64,000 nucleotides of DNA from Litorimonas taeanensis (GCF_003634015.1 NZ_RBII01000002.1:62001-126000), one strand, 5' to 3'. Counted from the first letter of the stretch, positions 36,645 to 45,512 are shown. Made by a program: numbers and translations. Notes: generated from the letters alone by a model not told the origin.

Positions 36645-37493
36645 ATGCAAGGCATGAAATTCTTAATCATGAATGGCGCAGGTAATAGATTTGCTGTTTT
36701 CGATGCCCGAGAACAAAGCGATTTCACCCTGTCTGATGCACAAACGGCGGCTATTTGTGCGCCTGGCAGTGATATTATGGGGCCAAAGGGCGCCGATCAG
36801 CTTATTATCATGCGCGCGCCAAAATCAGGTGACGCCGATATATTCATGGAAATTCGCAATCAAAAAGGCTTTGAAGTTGATGCCTGCGGCAATGCGACCC
36901 GCTGTATAGCTTGGCTTTTTATGCGCGATGCTGAAACGGACAATTGTGTTGTCCAAACCAATGATGCGCTTTTGCAGTGTAAACTGGTCGATACGTACCA
37001 AGTCGCCGTTGATATGGGCCCTCCAAAACTTGAATGGGATCAAATTCCACTCGAAGAACCCATGCATACCCATCATATTGATGTAAAAGTCGGCCCTATT
37101 GATGAGCCCGTCTTGCATAATCCCGGCGCGGTTAGCATGGGCAATCCGCATTGTGTTTTCTTTGTCGAGGACTTTACGACTGCGAAACCAGAAAAAGTCG
37201 GTCCCATGATAGAGTTTCACCCTCTCTTTCCCCAGCAAGCGAATGTTGGCTTTGCCAAAGTCGAGAGCAAAGAAAAGATTCGTTTAAAAGTCTGGGAACG
37301 CGGCGTGGGCATGACTCTCGCTTGCGGTACGGGAGCCTGCGCCGCAGTTGTCGCCGCGCACAGACAAAAACGTACAGGCCGTAAAGTAGAGGTCGTCGTT
37401 GATGGTGGCACATTATATATTGATTGGCAGGAAAATGATAATCACGTCATTATGACGGGCCCAGTTGCTTTGGAAAAAGAAGGCGTGATTTAA
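36645..37493 (+). CDS. dapF: Diaminopimelate epimerase
   Basis: A 282-residue enzyme interconverting LL- and meso-diaminopimelate for lysine and cell-wall synthesis. The catalytic cysteine pair is visible: C81 in DACGNATRC and C227 in LACGTGACAA. An in-frame ATG far upstream (36450) falls inside the divergent peptidase gene. I prefer ATG 36645, which has AGG eight to ten bases upstream; ATG 36654 (MKFLIMNGAGN) is also possible. It is not functionally tied to the exporter genes that follow 130 bases later. Confidence 0.95.
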   Translation: MQGMKFLIMNGAGNRFAVFDAREQSDFTLSDAQTAAICAPGSDIMGPKGADQLIIMRAPKSGDADIFMEIRNQKGFEVDACGNATRCIAWLFMRDAETDNCVVQTNDALLQCKLVDTYQVAVDMGPPKLEWDQIPLEEPMHTHHIDVKVGPIDEPVLHNPGAVSMGNPHCVFFVEDFTTAKPEKVGPMIEFHPLFPQQANVGFAKVESKEKIRLKVWERGVGMTLACGTGACAAVVAAHRQKRTGRKVEVVVDGGTLYIDWQENDNHVIMTGPVALEKEGVI

Positions 37494-37596
37494 ATAAATT
37501 TCCCTCACAAACGACTTGTTACGGCCTAACTCTTTATCGCCGCCATTCTGAGATCATTTTCATAAGGATGATTGAGGCGAAATCTTACTTTCATAT

Positions 37597-37620
37597 TTGG
37601 GCGAATAACATTACGCCCAA
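37597..37620. promoter_or_regulatory. Inverted repeat directly before the adaptor-stub gene
   Basis: TTGGGCG (37597-37603) and CGCCCAA (37614-37620) face each other across ten bases and end three bases before the ATG at 37624. It replaces the region where a Shine-Dalgarno would be expected. It could be an operator or a leader RNA hairpin. Confidence 0.4.
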
Positions 37621-37623
37621 TTT

Positions 37624-37833
37624 ATGTCTGATTTGTTTCGCAAAGAAGCCCTCGAAAATCGTTCCCGCTCTTTATATGGAGAGGTCGTACTCCGTAGCGC
37701 ATTAAGTACATGGGTTCTGACAGGCCTTATTTTGCTTATCGCTCTCCTCGCTCTATTCATCTTGTTCGGCCTCCAAGTAGAGACTGAAGCTGGCTCTATG
37801 AGCGTGATTAAATGGTTACTCACTCTCGGATGA
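37624..37833 (+). CDS. HlyD N-terminus-like small membrane protein
   Basis: A 69-residue protein with a cytoplasmic N-terminus FRKEALENRSRSLYGEVVL and one membrane helix (WVLTGLILLIALLALFILFG). This is what the first 60 residues of HlyD-type adaptors of C39 peptide exporters look like, but the periplasmic hairpin and beta-barrel are absent. It could be a truncated adaptor or a dedicated short subunit. The stop overlaps the next ATG (ATGA), which implies translational coupling to the exporter and argues that the short form is maintained. No Shine-Dalgarno is visible. Confidence 0.7.
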   Translation: MSDLFRKEALENRSRSLYGEVVLRSALSTWVLTGLILLIALLALFILFGLQVETEAGSMSVIKWLLTLG

Positions 37834-39896
37834 CTTTATTTTCTAACCATAAGCTTCCCGTCATTCTTCAAACCGAAATGACAGAATGTGGATTGGCCTG
37901 TATGGCCATGATTGGCCGTTATTATGGTCATGATATTGATTTAAATGTCATGCGGCGTCGGCATTTAATTTCCATGACAGGGAGTTCGCTGGGTAGTTTG
38001 ATGAAAATTGCCGGTACGTTAGATCTCGCCCCTCGGCCTTTGCGCGTCGAATTAGATCAGCTTGAAAAAGTACAAACGCCAGCCATTTTGCATTGGGATT
38101 TAAATCATTATGTCGTGTTGAAATCGGTTAAAGGTGACAAAGTCACTCTTATCGATCCCGGTATCGGTTTGCGTGTCATGTCATTATCCAAAGTGTCAAA
38201 GCACTTTACGGGTGTAGCCATGGAGTTAACGCCTACAGCAGAGTTCTCAGCGCAAGATGATAGGCTGCGCCCGCATCTCTCACTGTTATGGTCGCGCCTT
38301 GTCGGTTTAAAACGCGCGATTTTTCAAACTCTCAGCCTCTCAATAGTCCTGCAATTAATCATTATTGCCAGCCCATTCTATCTACAATTAGTTGTTGATG
38401 GCGCCCTAGCAAATAAGGATGTCGGCCTGTTACTGGGACTGGCTCTGGGCTTTGGCGGGCTTGCAATTTTACGGGCCGTCAGTGAAGCCGTTCGAGGCTG
38501 GGCCATTTTAATCTATGGCAATCAGATGAGCCTGCAAATGGTCGGAAACGTCTTCCGGCATTTAATACGATTGCCCACACGTTATTTTGAAAAACGTCAT
38601 GTCGGCGACATCATCAGCCGCATGAGCAGCACCAAACCCATTCAAGAAGCTCTCACACAATCCGTTGTCTCTGTATTAATTGATGGCGTTATGGCGGCGT
38701 TAATGTTGGTGGTCATGTTTCTTTATGCCCCCATATTAGGCATGATTGTCCTCGCGAGTGCGGCCTTGCTTATCATAGCAACTTTACTGATTTATCCGCA
38801 TTTGCGCCGCACACAAGAAGAAGCCATTTTTGCCAAAGCCGTAGAAAACACGCATGTCATTGAATCTATTCGGGCCAATACCACAGTTAAGCTCTTTGGC
38901 CGAGAGTCTGAGCGCGAGGCCGCTTGGCGCAATCTTTACACAGACTTCATCAATGCGAGCGTTGATTATGGCCGCTATCTAATTTTACAAAAATTTGCCG
39001 AAACGCTCATTAATGGTCTTCAGATCGTTATTGTTGTTTGGGCGGCGGCGACGTTAATGATGGCAGAGGGTAGCCTTTTCACACTTGGTATGTTGGTGGC
39101 CTTTCTGGCCTATCGCCAATATTTCACGGATAGTCTCTCTCAGCTTTTGCAAAAAGGGATAGAGTTTCGTTTGCTTTCGCTTCATCTGGATCGCCTGTCC
39201 GATATTATATTTGAAACCGCGGAAACCCAAAAAAGCGTCTCTGCTGAACCGCATAAAATTCAAGGTGATATTCGCCTCAGCGATGTTAGCTTTCGCTATG
39301 CCGAATCTGATCCTTGGGTCTTAGAAAACACCTCTTTGCATATTCCTGCGGGCGCTATGGTGACCTTAACCGGGGAAAGCGGAGGCGGAAAAACAACCTT
39401 AATGAAACTCATGCTAGGCCTTTACGCGCCTAATAGCGGACGCCTTGAAATTGACGGTAAAGCCTTGGAGGATATTGGCCTTAATCACTGGCGGTCACAG
39501 ATAGGGGTCGTCATGCAGGATGATCGCCTCTTATCAGGTACTATCGCCGATAATATTAGTTTTTTCGACCCGGAAATGGATATGAGGCGTGTTCAAATGG
39601 CGGCCGCTTCGGCGCAAATCCACAAAACTATCGCCAAATTACCGATGAACTATCTCTCGGTTGTGGGCGATATGGGCTCTATTTTATCAGGCGGACAAAA
39701 ACAAAGGCTCCTCTTGGCCAGAGCTTTATACCAAAATCCAAAGGTACTTTTCTTGGATGAAGGCACAGCTAATTTGGATGTAGAGACGGAAAAAACCATT
39801 GTTGAGGTGATTAAAGATCTGAACATTACGCGCGTTATCGTCGCGCATCGCCCCGCATTTATAGAGGCTTCAGATTCTGTCATCACGATTAATTAA
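37830..39896 (+). CDS. C39 peptidase-containing ABC peptide exporter
   Basis: A 688-residue fusion. Residues 1-140 form a C39 double-glycine leader peptidase with Q14, catalytic C20 (EMTECGLACMAMIG), H93 (LNHYVVL) and D109 (LIDPG), all intact. Six membrane helices follow, then an ABC ATPase with GESGGGKTT, LSGGQKQRLLLARAL and Walker B VLFLDEG. Such exporters cut double-glycine leaders and move the peptide across the inner membrane. The ATG at 37830 is chosen because of the ATGA overlap with the stub gene; an in-frame ATG at 37812 would add six residues. A fitting substrate lies 207 bases downstream. Confidence 0.93.
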   Translation: MTLFSNHKLPVILQTEMTECGLACMAMIGRYYGHDIDLNVMRRRHLISMTGSSLGSLMKIAGTLDLAPRPLRVELDQLEKVQTPAILHWDLNHYVVLKSVKGDKVTLIDPGIGLRVMSLSKVSKHFTGVAMELTPTAEFSAQDDRLRPHLSLLWSRLVGLKRAIFQTLSLSIVLQLIIIASPFYLQLVVDGALANKDVGLLLGLALGFGGLAILRAVSEAVRGWAILIYGNQMSLQMVGNVFRHLIRLPTRYFEKRHVGDIISRMSSTKPIQEALTQSVVSVLIDGVMAALMLVVMFLYAPILGMIVLASAALLIIATLLIYPHLRRTQEEAIFAKAVENTHVIESIRANTTVKLFGRESEREAAWRNLYTDFINASVDYGRYLILQKFAETLINGLQIVIVVWAAATLMMAEGSLFTLGMLVAFLAYRQYFTDSLSQLLQKGIEFRLLSLHLDRLSDIIFETAETQKSVSAEPHKIQGDIRLSDVSFRYAESDPWVLENTSLHIPAGAMVTLTGESGGGKTTLMKLMLGLYAPNSGRLEIDGKALEDIGLNHWRSQIGVVMQDDRLLSGTIADNISFFDPEMDMRRVQMAAASAQIHKTIAKLPMNYLSVVGDMGSILSGGQKQRLLLARALYQNPKVLFLDEGTANLDVETEKTIVEVIKDLNITRVIVAHRPAFIEASDSVITIN

Positions 39897-40003
39897 TTCG
39901 CCTATAAGTTTAATTTATAAGCCTTAATTCCCCAAAAAATATAGTTAATGCGCGTATAGTGTTTGAAATTTCAACCAAAACAATGCGTTAACCATAGTTT
40001 GTG

Positions 40004-40013
40004 CCCAATTGGG
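40004..40013. promoter_or_regulatory. CCCAATTGGG palindrome upstream of peptide gene
   Basis: A perfect ten-base palindrome about 90 bases before the peptide start. It uses the same CCCAA/TTGGG half-sites as the inverted repeat before the adaptor-stub gene, so one regulator could bind both. This is speculative. Confidence 0.3.
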
Positions 40014-40078
40014 ACGATTTATTCTTGATTTAAATTATGGTTTCTGGTGTCTTAATGGTGAGTATCAATAGGGGTACT

Positions 40079-40084
40079 TATAAT
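40079..40084 (+). promoter_or_regulatory. Candidate -10 box of the peptide gene
   Basis: TATAAT lies 19 bases before the peptide ATG, placing a start of transcription at about 40091 and leaving a very short leader. No good -35 element is seen at the usual distance, suggesting an activator-dependent promoter or a chance match. Confidence 0.35.
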
Positions 40085-40103
40085 AGTTGAGAAAGATAGT
40101 ATT

Positions 40104-40175
40104 ATGCGTGAGCTAACTCTCGAAGAAATCGAAGTCGTAACTGGCGGACAGCCAATCATCGTTGGTGACTTTTAA
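40104..40175 (+). CDS. Double-glycine leader peptide, eight-residue mature product
   Basis: A 23-codon gene too short for routine calling. Residues 1-15 read MRELTLEEIEVVTGG, a textbook double-glycine leader: Gly at -1 and -2, hydrophobic at -4 (V), -7 (I) and -12 (L), Glu at -8. Cleavage leaves QPIIVGDF, eight residues, far below any class II bacteriocin and more like a pheromone; the N-terminal Gln might cyclise. GAGAAAGA lies about nine bases before the ATG. A strong terminator follows at once, so it is monocistronic. It lies between the C39 exporter and a periplasm-sensing hybrid kinase. It resembles no named peptide I know. Confidence 0.85.
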   Translation: MRELTLEEIEVVTGGQPIIVGDF

Positions 40176-40198
40176 TCGAATTTAAAAACTTTAAATAG

Positions 40199-40222
40199 AA
40201 CCCGCCTCTAGGCGGGTTTTTT
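40199..40222 (+). terminator. Strong intrinsic terminator of the peptide gene
   Basis: AACCCGCC-TCTA-GGCGGGTT followed by TTTT, starting 24 bases after the peptide stop. It separates the peptide transcript from the histidine kinase gene, allowing abundant peptide mRNA. Confidence 0.93.
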
Positions 40223-40299
40223 CATGATTAATATTTATTTCAGCCACTATATTTTAATCTTTTTTATTTATTAATGGGCCTCATATTATAGAGGCACAT

Positions 40300-43200
40300 A
40301 TGGCATTTTGCCAAAACGCATTCATAGGTTTAGTTGCAACGATCTTTTTGACAGCTACTACAGCGTCATTAAGTCATGCCCAAACCTTACCTTCAGATAC
40401 TGTGGAAAGTGAAACAATTCCTACAGTGGCTGATATTGCTCGCCTTATTGAAGACCAATCACTCGTACTTACTAACTCAGCCTCGACTGCAGAACAGCCA
40501 AACACTGTATCCGAAGCCGTTTCACAGATTGTAAATATTCTACCCCTTGGCGACCGGGCAAAGTTCTCAAGCGCACTTGAAAACCTTGAGCAATTAGCCA
40601 TCAAAAATGAAAATCCATATGACGAAGGAATTCTAAAGTTATTCACGCATTACTCTGAGTATTTTAATTTCAACAGAGTCACAGATAACTACGAAACCAT
40701 TGTTCATTACCTTGAAGAGATACCTGAGACGGAACACTGGTTAGTGCGGTTTCATGCCATGCGCTTATTATCTGTCACTCACACGCATAATAGAAACAAT
40801 GCTCTGGCATTACAAATTGCTGAATCTGCATTAAATTTAATACCAAATGAAATATCATCCGAAGCCATTGATACGCGAATAAGCGCTACAGGCCTAATTG
40901 CTTACTTGCAAAACTTACAGCTCAATAAAGAAATTGCTTTAGTAAATACACGGCGCCTCATTGAACTCAAACTAGCCGCCAATCAACCTGTTGATGGTAT
41001 CGAGCTACTGAATAATTTGATGTATTCCCATAATGCATGGCGTGACAATGAAGTCCGCCTTTATCTCGTGCAAACTCTTGTGCGCCTAGAAGACAAATAT
41101 GGCTCGACCAGCCCAGGTCTTTCCTATTTGCATGCTTCGGGCATTTATATTGATATCGGCCAATATCAAAAAGCGAAAACCGCGGCGGAAAAAGCACTTT
41201 CCCAAGTTAAGCACGAAACACTGAAAACCGCGGCGCTTATGAATTTGGCTTCGGCTCATGCTGGATTAGGAGAGACCGCCCAAGCAAGGTCGCTTCTAAA
41301 ATCAATACCCGAAAGCGCTAACTCCAGCGCTAAGGGCCTTTATACACAGGCCCTCATTGCCTTAAAAGAAGGGCGAGCTGATGACGCTCTTACCTTGATG
41401 AATAAGCGTTATGATGATCGGGTTAAGCGCTTTTTGATGGATGGCAGCAACAACACGATTGAGCTCCTCGCCAGCCTTGAAAACTCAAGCGAGCGCCAAG
41501 CCGAACGTGAATCCGCATTAAAACGCGAAGCGGCGCTTATTCAGACACGGCTCGATCAACAACAAAAAATCTCGCGCCTTCTTATGGCGCTATCCGCCTT
41601 AGCTTTGTCGATGGGCGTTATTGCGATACTTTTCGCCCGTCACCGCGACAAACTTTCAAAAATGCTAAAGATAAAAACGGAAGAAGCCGAAAGCGCTGAC
41701 CGCATGAAAACCGAATTCCTAGGATTAGTCAGCCATGAACTGCGGACGCCTTTGAACGGGATTATCGGATTAGCTGATATTATGGCGTCTCATTCATCCG
41801 ACGAGCAGACGCGCGGGCGGGCCGAAATTATTTTGGATTCTGGCAATATTCTCTTTAATCTTATCGAGAGCATCATCGATATGTCCCGTTTGGATGGCGG
41901 TAAGATGGAGCTTGTCGCGCAAGAGATGTCGGTCGGCAGCATCGCTCGTGAACTCGCGATAAAGTGGAACAAAGAGGCTGTCGCCAAAGGGTTAACCTTT
42001 ACATATCACATCCCCAAAACCGTTGATACGCACGTTGAATTGGATCCAGTTCGCGTGTCACAATGTATCGATACGCTGTTATCCAATGCAGTACGGTTTA
42101 CCGAACAAGGCCGTGTGCATTTACACCTAGACGCGGCCACAGATCCACAGACGGGCCAAGTTAAATTCTCCGTCATTGTCGCCGACACAGGGCAAGGGAT
42201 TAGCGAAGATGTTCAAAGCAAGCTCTTCACACCTTTCCTACAAGCCGATGCCTCTATGACACGCAAACATGGTGGTTCTGGACTTCGTCTTGCCATCGCG
42301 CGCGCTATGGCCCGCATGATGGACGGCGATGTCACCGTGATAAGCCGCGAAGGCCGCGGTTCTGAATTTACGCTCACGTTCTCTGGCCCTCAGGCCGTAC
42401 CGTTTGAACAACAAGGCTTTGAGGTAGCGCCATTTGCCCCCACAAAAATAAACCGAGGAGAAAGACGGAAAAAAATAAGAGAGGATGCGAGCGCTGACCG
42501 CCGCACCATTCGCCGCCCACAGACACGTTTGAACCCTGATATCGGCGCTGAAGAATATGTGTATAGCGCTTTGGATGCGACCTCGCAGTCAAACCCCTCA
42601 AAAACTGACCTTGCGCTAGAAGAGCCTCTCTCAAAGATAGACCTCGTCACAGATGAGGACAGTGTCTTCGAACTGACGGACCAAGATGAAATCATAATAG
42701 ATGATTTTGATGCGTTAAATGCGTTTGCATCCAAGGCGCCAGCCCCCACCGCTCCGCCTGCCTCGTCGCCAACCGAAAACACAGACTCCACAAAGGCCAT
42801 TCAACCCGCGCCGCTGCGTAAACAACAGCCCTTACCGCCCGCCCTTGCTGATATTCCAGAAATGAAGACGGTTATAGCATCGCTTAAAAACAGCCGCATT
42901 CTCATCGTCGATGACGTTGCGTCCAATCAGGACGTCATTGAATTAATGCTAAATGCCGCTCATATTAATTGCTACGCGGTAGATAATGGGCCGGACGCCC
43001 TCAAATTATTAGAAGACTATGATTTTGATGTCGTTATTATGGACATCAGAATGCCCGGCATGAACGGCGTAGAAACGATACGTCGAATTCGTCAAAGCGG
43101 CCAGTCATGGGCCAACACCCCTGTTTTGGCGCTCACAGCCGATGCCGCAGCTGAAAACAATATTGCTTGTATCGAAGCCGGCGCAAATGTCTTTTTGACT

Positions 43201-43332
43201 AAACCTGTTATCACCAAAGACCTGCTTATCGCTCTTGAATATTTAAAAGGTGAAGCAGCAAAAGATCAAAATCACAGCGCATCATCACAGCCGCGCATGA
43301 CGATTGACTTAATGGATAAAGAAGCGAGCTAG
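40300..43332 (+). CDS. Hybrid histidine kinase with periplasmic TPR-like sensor
   Basis: A 1010-residue protein. A signal sequence (residues 1-28, ending LSHAQ) is followed by about 390 residues of repeated helical pairs with TPR character (for example ASGIYIDIGQYQKAKTAAEKAL and NLASAHAGLGETAQARSLL), then a membrane helix at about 426-447, HisKA with H479 (SHELRTPLNG), HATPase (DTLLSNAVRF, DTGQGIS, GGSGLRLAIA), a disordered acidic linker, and a receiver domain with D915 (VVIMDIRMPG). The topology puts the TPR-like part in the periplasm, suited to peptide binding. GAGG sits five bases before the ATG. It follows the double-glycine peptide gene; no output regulator is adjacent. Confidence 0.9.
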   Translation: MAFCQNAFIGLVATIFLTATTASLSHAQTLPSDTVESETIPTVADIARLIEDQSLVLTNSASTAEQPNTVSEAVSQIVNILPLGDRAKFSSALENLEQLAIKNENPYDEGILKLFTHYSEYFNFNRVTDNYETIVHYLEEIPETEHWLVRFHAMRLLSVTHTHNRNNALALQIAESALNLIPNEISSEAIDTRISATGLIAYLQNLQLNKEIALVNTRRLIELKLAANQPVDGIELLNNLMYSHNAWRDNEVRLYLVQTLVRLEDKYGSTSPGLSYLHASGIYIDIGQYQKAKTAAEKALSQVKHETLKTAALMNLASAHAGLGETAQARSLLKSIPESANSSAKGLYTQALIALKEGRADDALTLMNKRYDDRVKRFLMDGSNNTIELLASLENSSERQAERESALKREAALIQTRLDQQQKISRLLMALSALALSMGVIAILFARHRDKLSKMLKIKTEEAESADRMKTEFLGLVSHELRTPLNGIIGLADIMASHSSDEQTRGRAEIILDSGNILFNLIESIIDMSRLDGGKMELVAQEMSVGSIARELAIKWNKEAVAKGLTFTYHIPKTVDTHVELDPVRVSQCIDTLLSNAVRFTEQGRVHLHLDAATDPQTGQVKFSVIVADTGQGISEDVQSKLFTPFLQADASMTRKHGGSGLRLAIARAMARMMDGDVTVISREGRGSEFTLTFSGPQAVPFEQQGFEVAPFAPTKINRGERRKKIREDASADRRTIRRPQTRLNPDIGAEEYVYSALDATSQSNPSKTDLALEEPLSKIDLVTDEDSVFELTDQDEIIIDDFDALNAFASKAPAPTAPPASSPTENTDSTKAIQPAPLRKQQPLPPALADIPEMKTVIASLKNSRILIVDDVASNQDVIELMLNAAHINCYAVDNGPDALKLLEDYDFDVVIMDIRMPGMNGVETIRRIRQSGQSWANTPVLALTADAAAENNIACIEAGANVFLTKPVITKDLLIALEYLKGEAAKDQNHSASSQPRMTIDLMDKEAS

Positions 43333-43952
43333 AGCACTAAATTCATTATCATTACGGGGACAGAGAAACTCAGCAGCAACCCCAAAGCGATGAATACACC
43401 ATCCCGGCCTGTTATGCCTAAGCCAAGCAAACCAATGATAAAGGCGGGCACGACAACCCCAAAAGGAACAACGCCCAGAGGCGCCATCGTGATAGCCAAT
43501 AAGATTGATACAATCGCAACAATCAACAGCATAGGCCCACGGGCAAGCCATTCCGCCCGAGGCTTGACGACATTATCAATACGATCAAGCCACGGCCCCG
43601 CAAATTTATCGGCGCGGTCTAGTGCTTTGGGCGTGATTTTCACTTTGGCTAATATTTCAGGCATCCAAGGATGAGGCCGCCTAAAGAGAAGTTGTAGGGC
43701 GAATAAAATCACGATCAAACCAAAGGCTATCGGGACACCCGGCAACATGCCCAGAGGGGTCAGTAAAAACAGCGAACAGAGTAAGAGAATAGGCCCAAAG
43801 GCACGATTGCCAAAGGCTTCTATGACTGTCTTCAAATCCACAGTCTGCCCTCTCGCGGTTTCTCTGACCTGAGAGAATATACCTTTAAGGGGGGCGTCTG
43901 TCTGCGCCTTATCGGCCCCATCATAGGCCTTGTTATCTTGGTTAGTTTCCAC
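43329..43952 (-). CDS. ExoD family membrane protein
   Basis: A 207-residue protein with the ExoD pattern: TVIEAFGNRAFGPILLLCSLFLLTPLGMLPGVP and RRPHPWMPEIL, and several membrane helices. ExoD is linked to exopolysaccharide production in rhizobia; its mechanism is unclear. The start is a GTG (43952), as no ATG is available before the conserved part. Its stop overlaps that of the hybrid kinase by four bases (convergent). Confidence 0.87.
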   Translation of the reverse strand: METNQDNKAYDGADKAQTDAPLKGIFSQVRETARGQTVDLKTVIEAFGNRAFGPILLLCSLFLLTPLGMLPGVPIAFGLIVILFALQLLFRRPHPWMPEILAKVKITPKALDRADKFAGPWLDRIDNVVKPRAEWLARGPMLLIVAIVSILLAITMAPLGVVPFGVVVPAFIIGLLGLGITGRDGVFIALGLLLSFSVPVMIMNLVL

Positions 43953-44151
43953 GCCATACCGCTATCACAGACCGTTTGTATTTCCCAAACAATTGCGATG
44001 AAATATCACTTTTTCTCACCAAGCCATTGCGGTTGAGGTTCGGCGACGACAATCAATTCTATCTGAGATTTGCATTGCTTGAATCTCTGGAACAAGGCAT
44101 TCACCACTGGGGTTATAGAGCTCTGTAATTGGCTAGAAAGCGGATAACTTT

Positions 44152-44769
44152 ATGTCGGTTGATGTTTGGCTTGCCCTTGTGGCCTTATTTTTTGTCGGCG
44201 GCCTGACCCCTGGCCCAGCTGTCATGCTTGTCTTGGCCTCTTCTTTTCGATATGGGTTCAAACCTGCCCTTTTGCCTGCGATGGGAGTGGCCTCAGCGAA
44301 TGTCATCTGGCTGTTATTAGCGGCCTCTGGAACGGCTGTGCTGTTTGAACTCTACCCGACTGCAATGTTTGCGCTCAAAATATTGGGCTTAGTTGTCCTG
44401 CTTTGGATGGGGCTATCGACCATGTTTGGGCCTCTCCCTAGTTTGGATGTTAATGCAGACGACGCGCCTCGCCGCTCTCGCCTATATGCCAAAGGGGTCT
44501 TACTGCAAATCACCTCCCCTATGCCCGTCGTATATTTTGGTATGCTTCTCCCACAATTTTTTGACGCTGATCTCGCCCTTGCACCGCAATTTTTTACGAT
44601 GCTTGTCACCATTACTCTGTTGGAAATGTTTGGTCTTTCTGTTTATGCGGCGGGGGCCCAATGGATAAAGCGCCTTTTACGCGGACCAAAGGCGGCACGC
44701 ATATTTAACGTCCTGATTGGCATCATCATGATAACCTCTGGGGCTTGGGCGGTATTTGCGACAACGTGA
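44152..44769 (+). CDS. LysE/RhtB family amino-acid exporter
   Basis: A 205-residue inner-membrane protein with six helices and the family motif VGGLTPGPAVMLVLASSFRYG near the N-terminus, then GVASANVIWLLLAASG. LysE-family proteins export amino acids or related metabolites. The substrate cannot be told. The upstream 199-base gap shows no other gene. Confidence 0.88.
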   Translation: MSVDVWLALVALFFVGGLTPGPAVMLVLASSFRYGFKPALLPAMGVASANVIWLLLAASGTAVLFELYPTAMFALKILGLVVLLWMGLSTMFGPLPSLDVNADDAPRRSRLYAKGVLLQITSPMPVVYFGMLLPQFFDADLALAPQFFTMLVTITLLEMFGLSVYAAGAQWIKRLLRGPKAARIFNVLIGIIMITSGAWAVFATT

Positions 44770-44876
44770 CCACTCTATTTTCTCTGTCCTCTATTGCATC
44801 ATGAGTAAAGCGCGCTAGAACTCGCAAGAACAAGGGCTTTGGCCCATTATGTAAACCCCGAAATTGGGAAAAACGC

Positions 44877-45407
44877 ATGAAAATGAATAAAATCAAGGCT
44901 GGGGAAAACCCGCCTTCTGATATTAACGTAATTATAGAAGTCCCTCTGGGCGGCGAGCCAATCAAATATGAGATGGATAAAAAGTCCGGCGCCATGTTTG
45001 TAGACCGCTTTTTATACACCTCAATGCGTTATCCTTGTAACTATGGGTTTATTCCCCATACGCTTTCTGATGATGGCGATCCAACAGACGTCTTAGTCGT
45101 TGGCCAACGGGCGCTTATGCCTGGGTGCGTTGTTCGCGCTCGCCCTGTCGGTGTTTTAATGATGGAAGATGAAGCTGGAATTGATGAGAAAATCGTCGCT
45201 GTTCCGCATTATAAATTGACGCAATATTACGACAATATCCAATCTTACAAAGACTTGCCGCAAGTCCTACAAGATCGCATTCCGCATTTCTTTGGACATT
45301 ATAAAGACTTGGAAAAAGACAAATGGGTCAAAATTTTGGGTTGGGAAGATAAAGCCAAAGCAGAAGAGCTTATCCTCCAAGGTATTAAATCAGCCCAAAA
45401 GACATAA
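44877..45407 (+). CDS. ppa: Inorganic pyrophosphatase
   Basis: A 176-residue family I pyrophosphatase, hydrolysing PPi to drive biosynthesis. Landmarks are [28 protein letters not shown] and the signature [10 protein letters not shown] with catalytic Asp residues. GGGA lies a short distance before the ATG at 44877. It is followed by a strong terminator. Confidence 0.97.
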   Translation: MKMNKIKAGENPPSDINVIIEVPLGGEPIKYEMDKKSGAMFVDRFLYTSMRYPCNYGFIPHTLSDDGDPTDVLVVGQRALMPGCVVRARPVGVLMMEDEAGIDEKIVAVPHYKLTQYYDNIQSYKDLPQVLQDRIPHFFGHYKDLEKDKWVKILGWEDKAKAEELILQGIKSAQKT

Positions 45408-45429
45408 TACCCCTGAATATATTTCACAA

Positions 45430-45466
45430 AAAAGGCCCCTTGATTTTACATCAAGGGGCCTTTTTT
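45430..45466. terminator. Strong terminator after ppa
   Basis: A long stem (AAAAGGCCCCTTGAT pairing with ATCAAGGGGCCTTTT, TTTAC loop) with T-run. It lies between the convergent ppa and sdhB genes and can end both. Confidence 0.95.
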
Positions 45467-45512
45467 ATGGCCTAAGATTTAAGTCTTAGGCGACGTATTA
45501 AATCAGCAAAAA

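Noticed and set aside
37624-37833. Treating the adaptor-like stub as a plain pseudogene
   Set aside because: The clean frame and ATGA overlap with the exporter favour a maintained gene, though truncation remains possible.
39981-40000. CtrA-type TTAA-N7-TTAA site before the peptide gene
   Set aside because: Only the first half-site matches (TTAACCATAGTTTG); not sufficient.
40104-40175. The short peptide as a chance ORF
   Set aside because: The leader matches every consensus position, lies beside its expected exporter and is closed by its own terminator, which is too much for chance.
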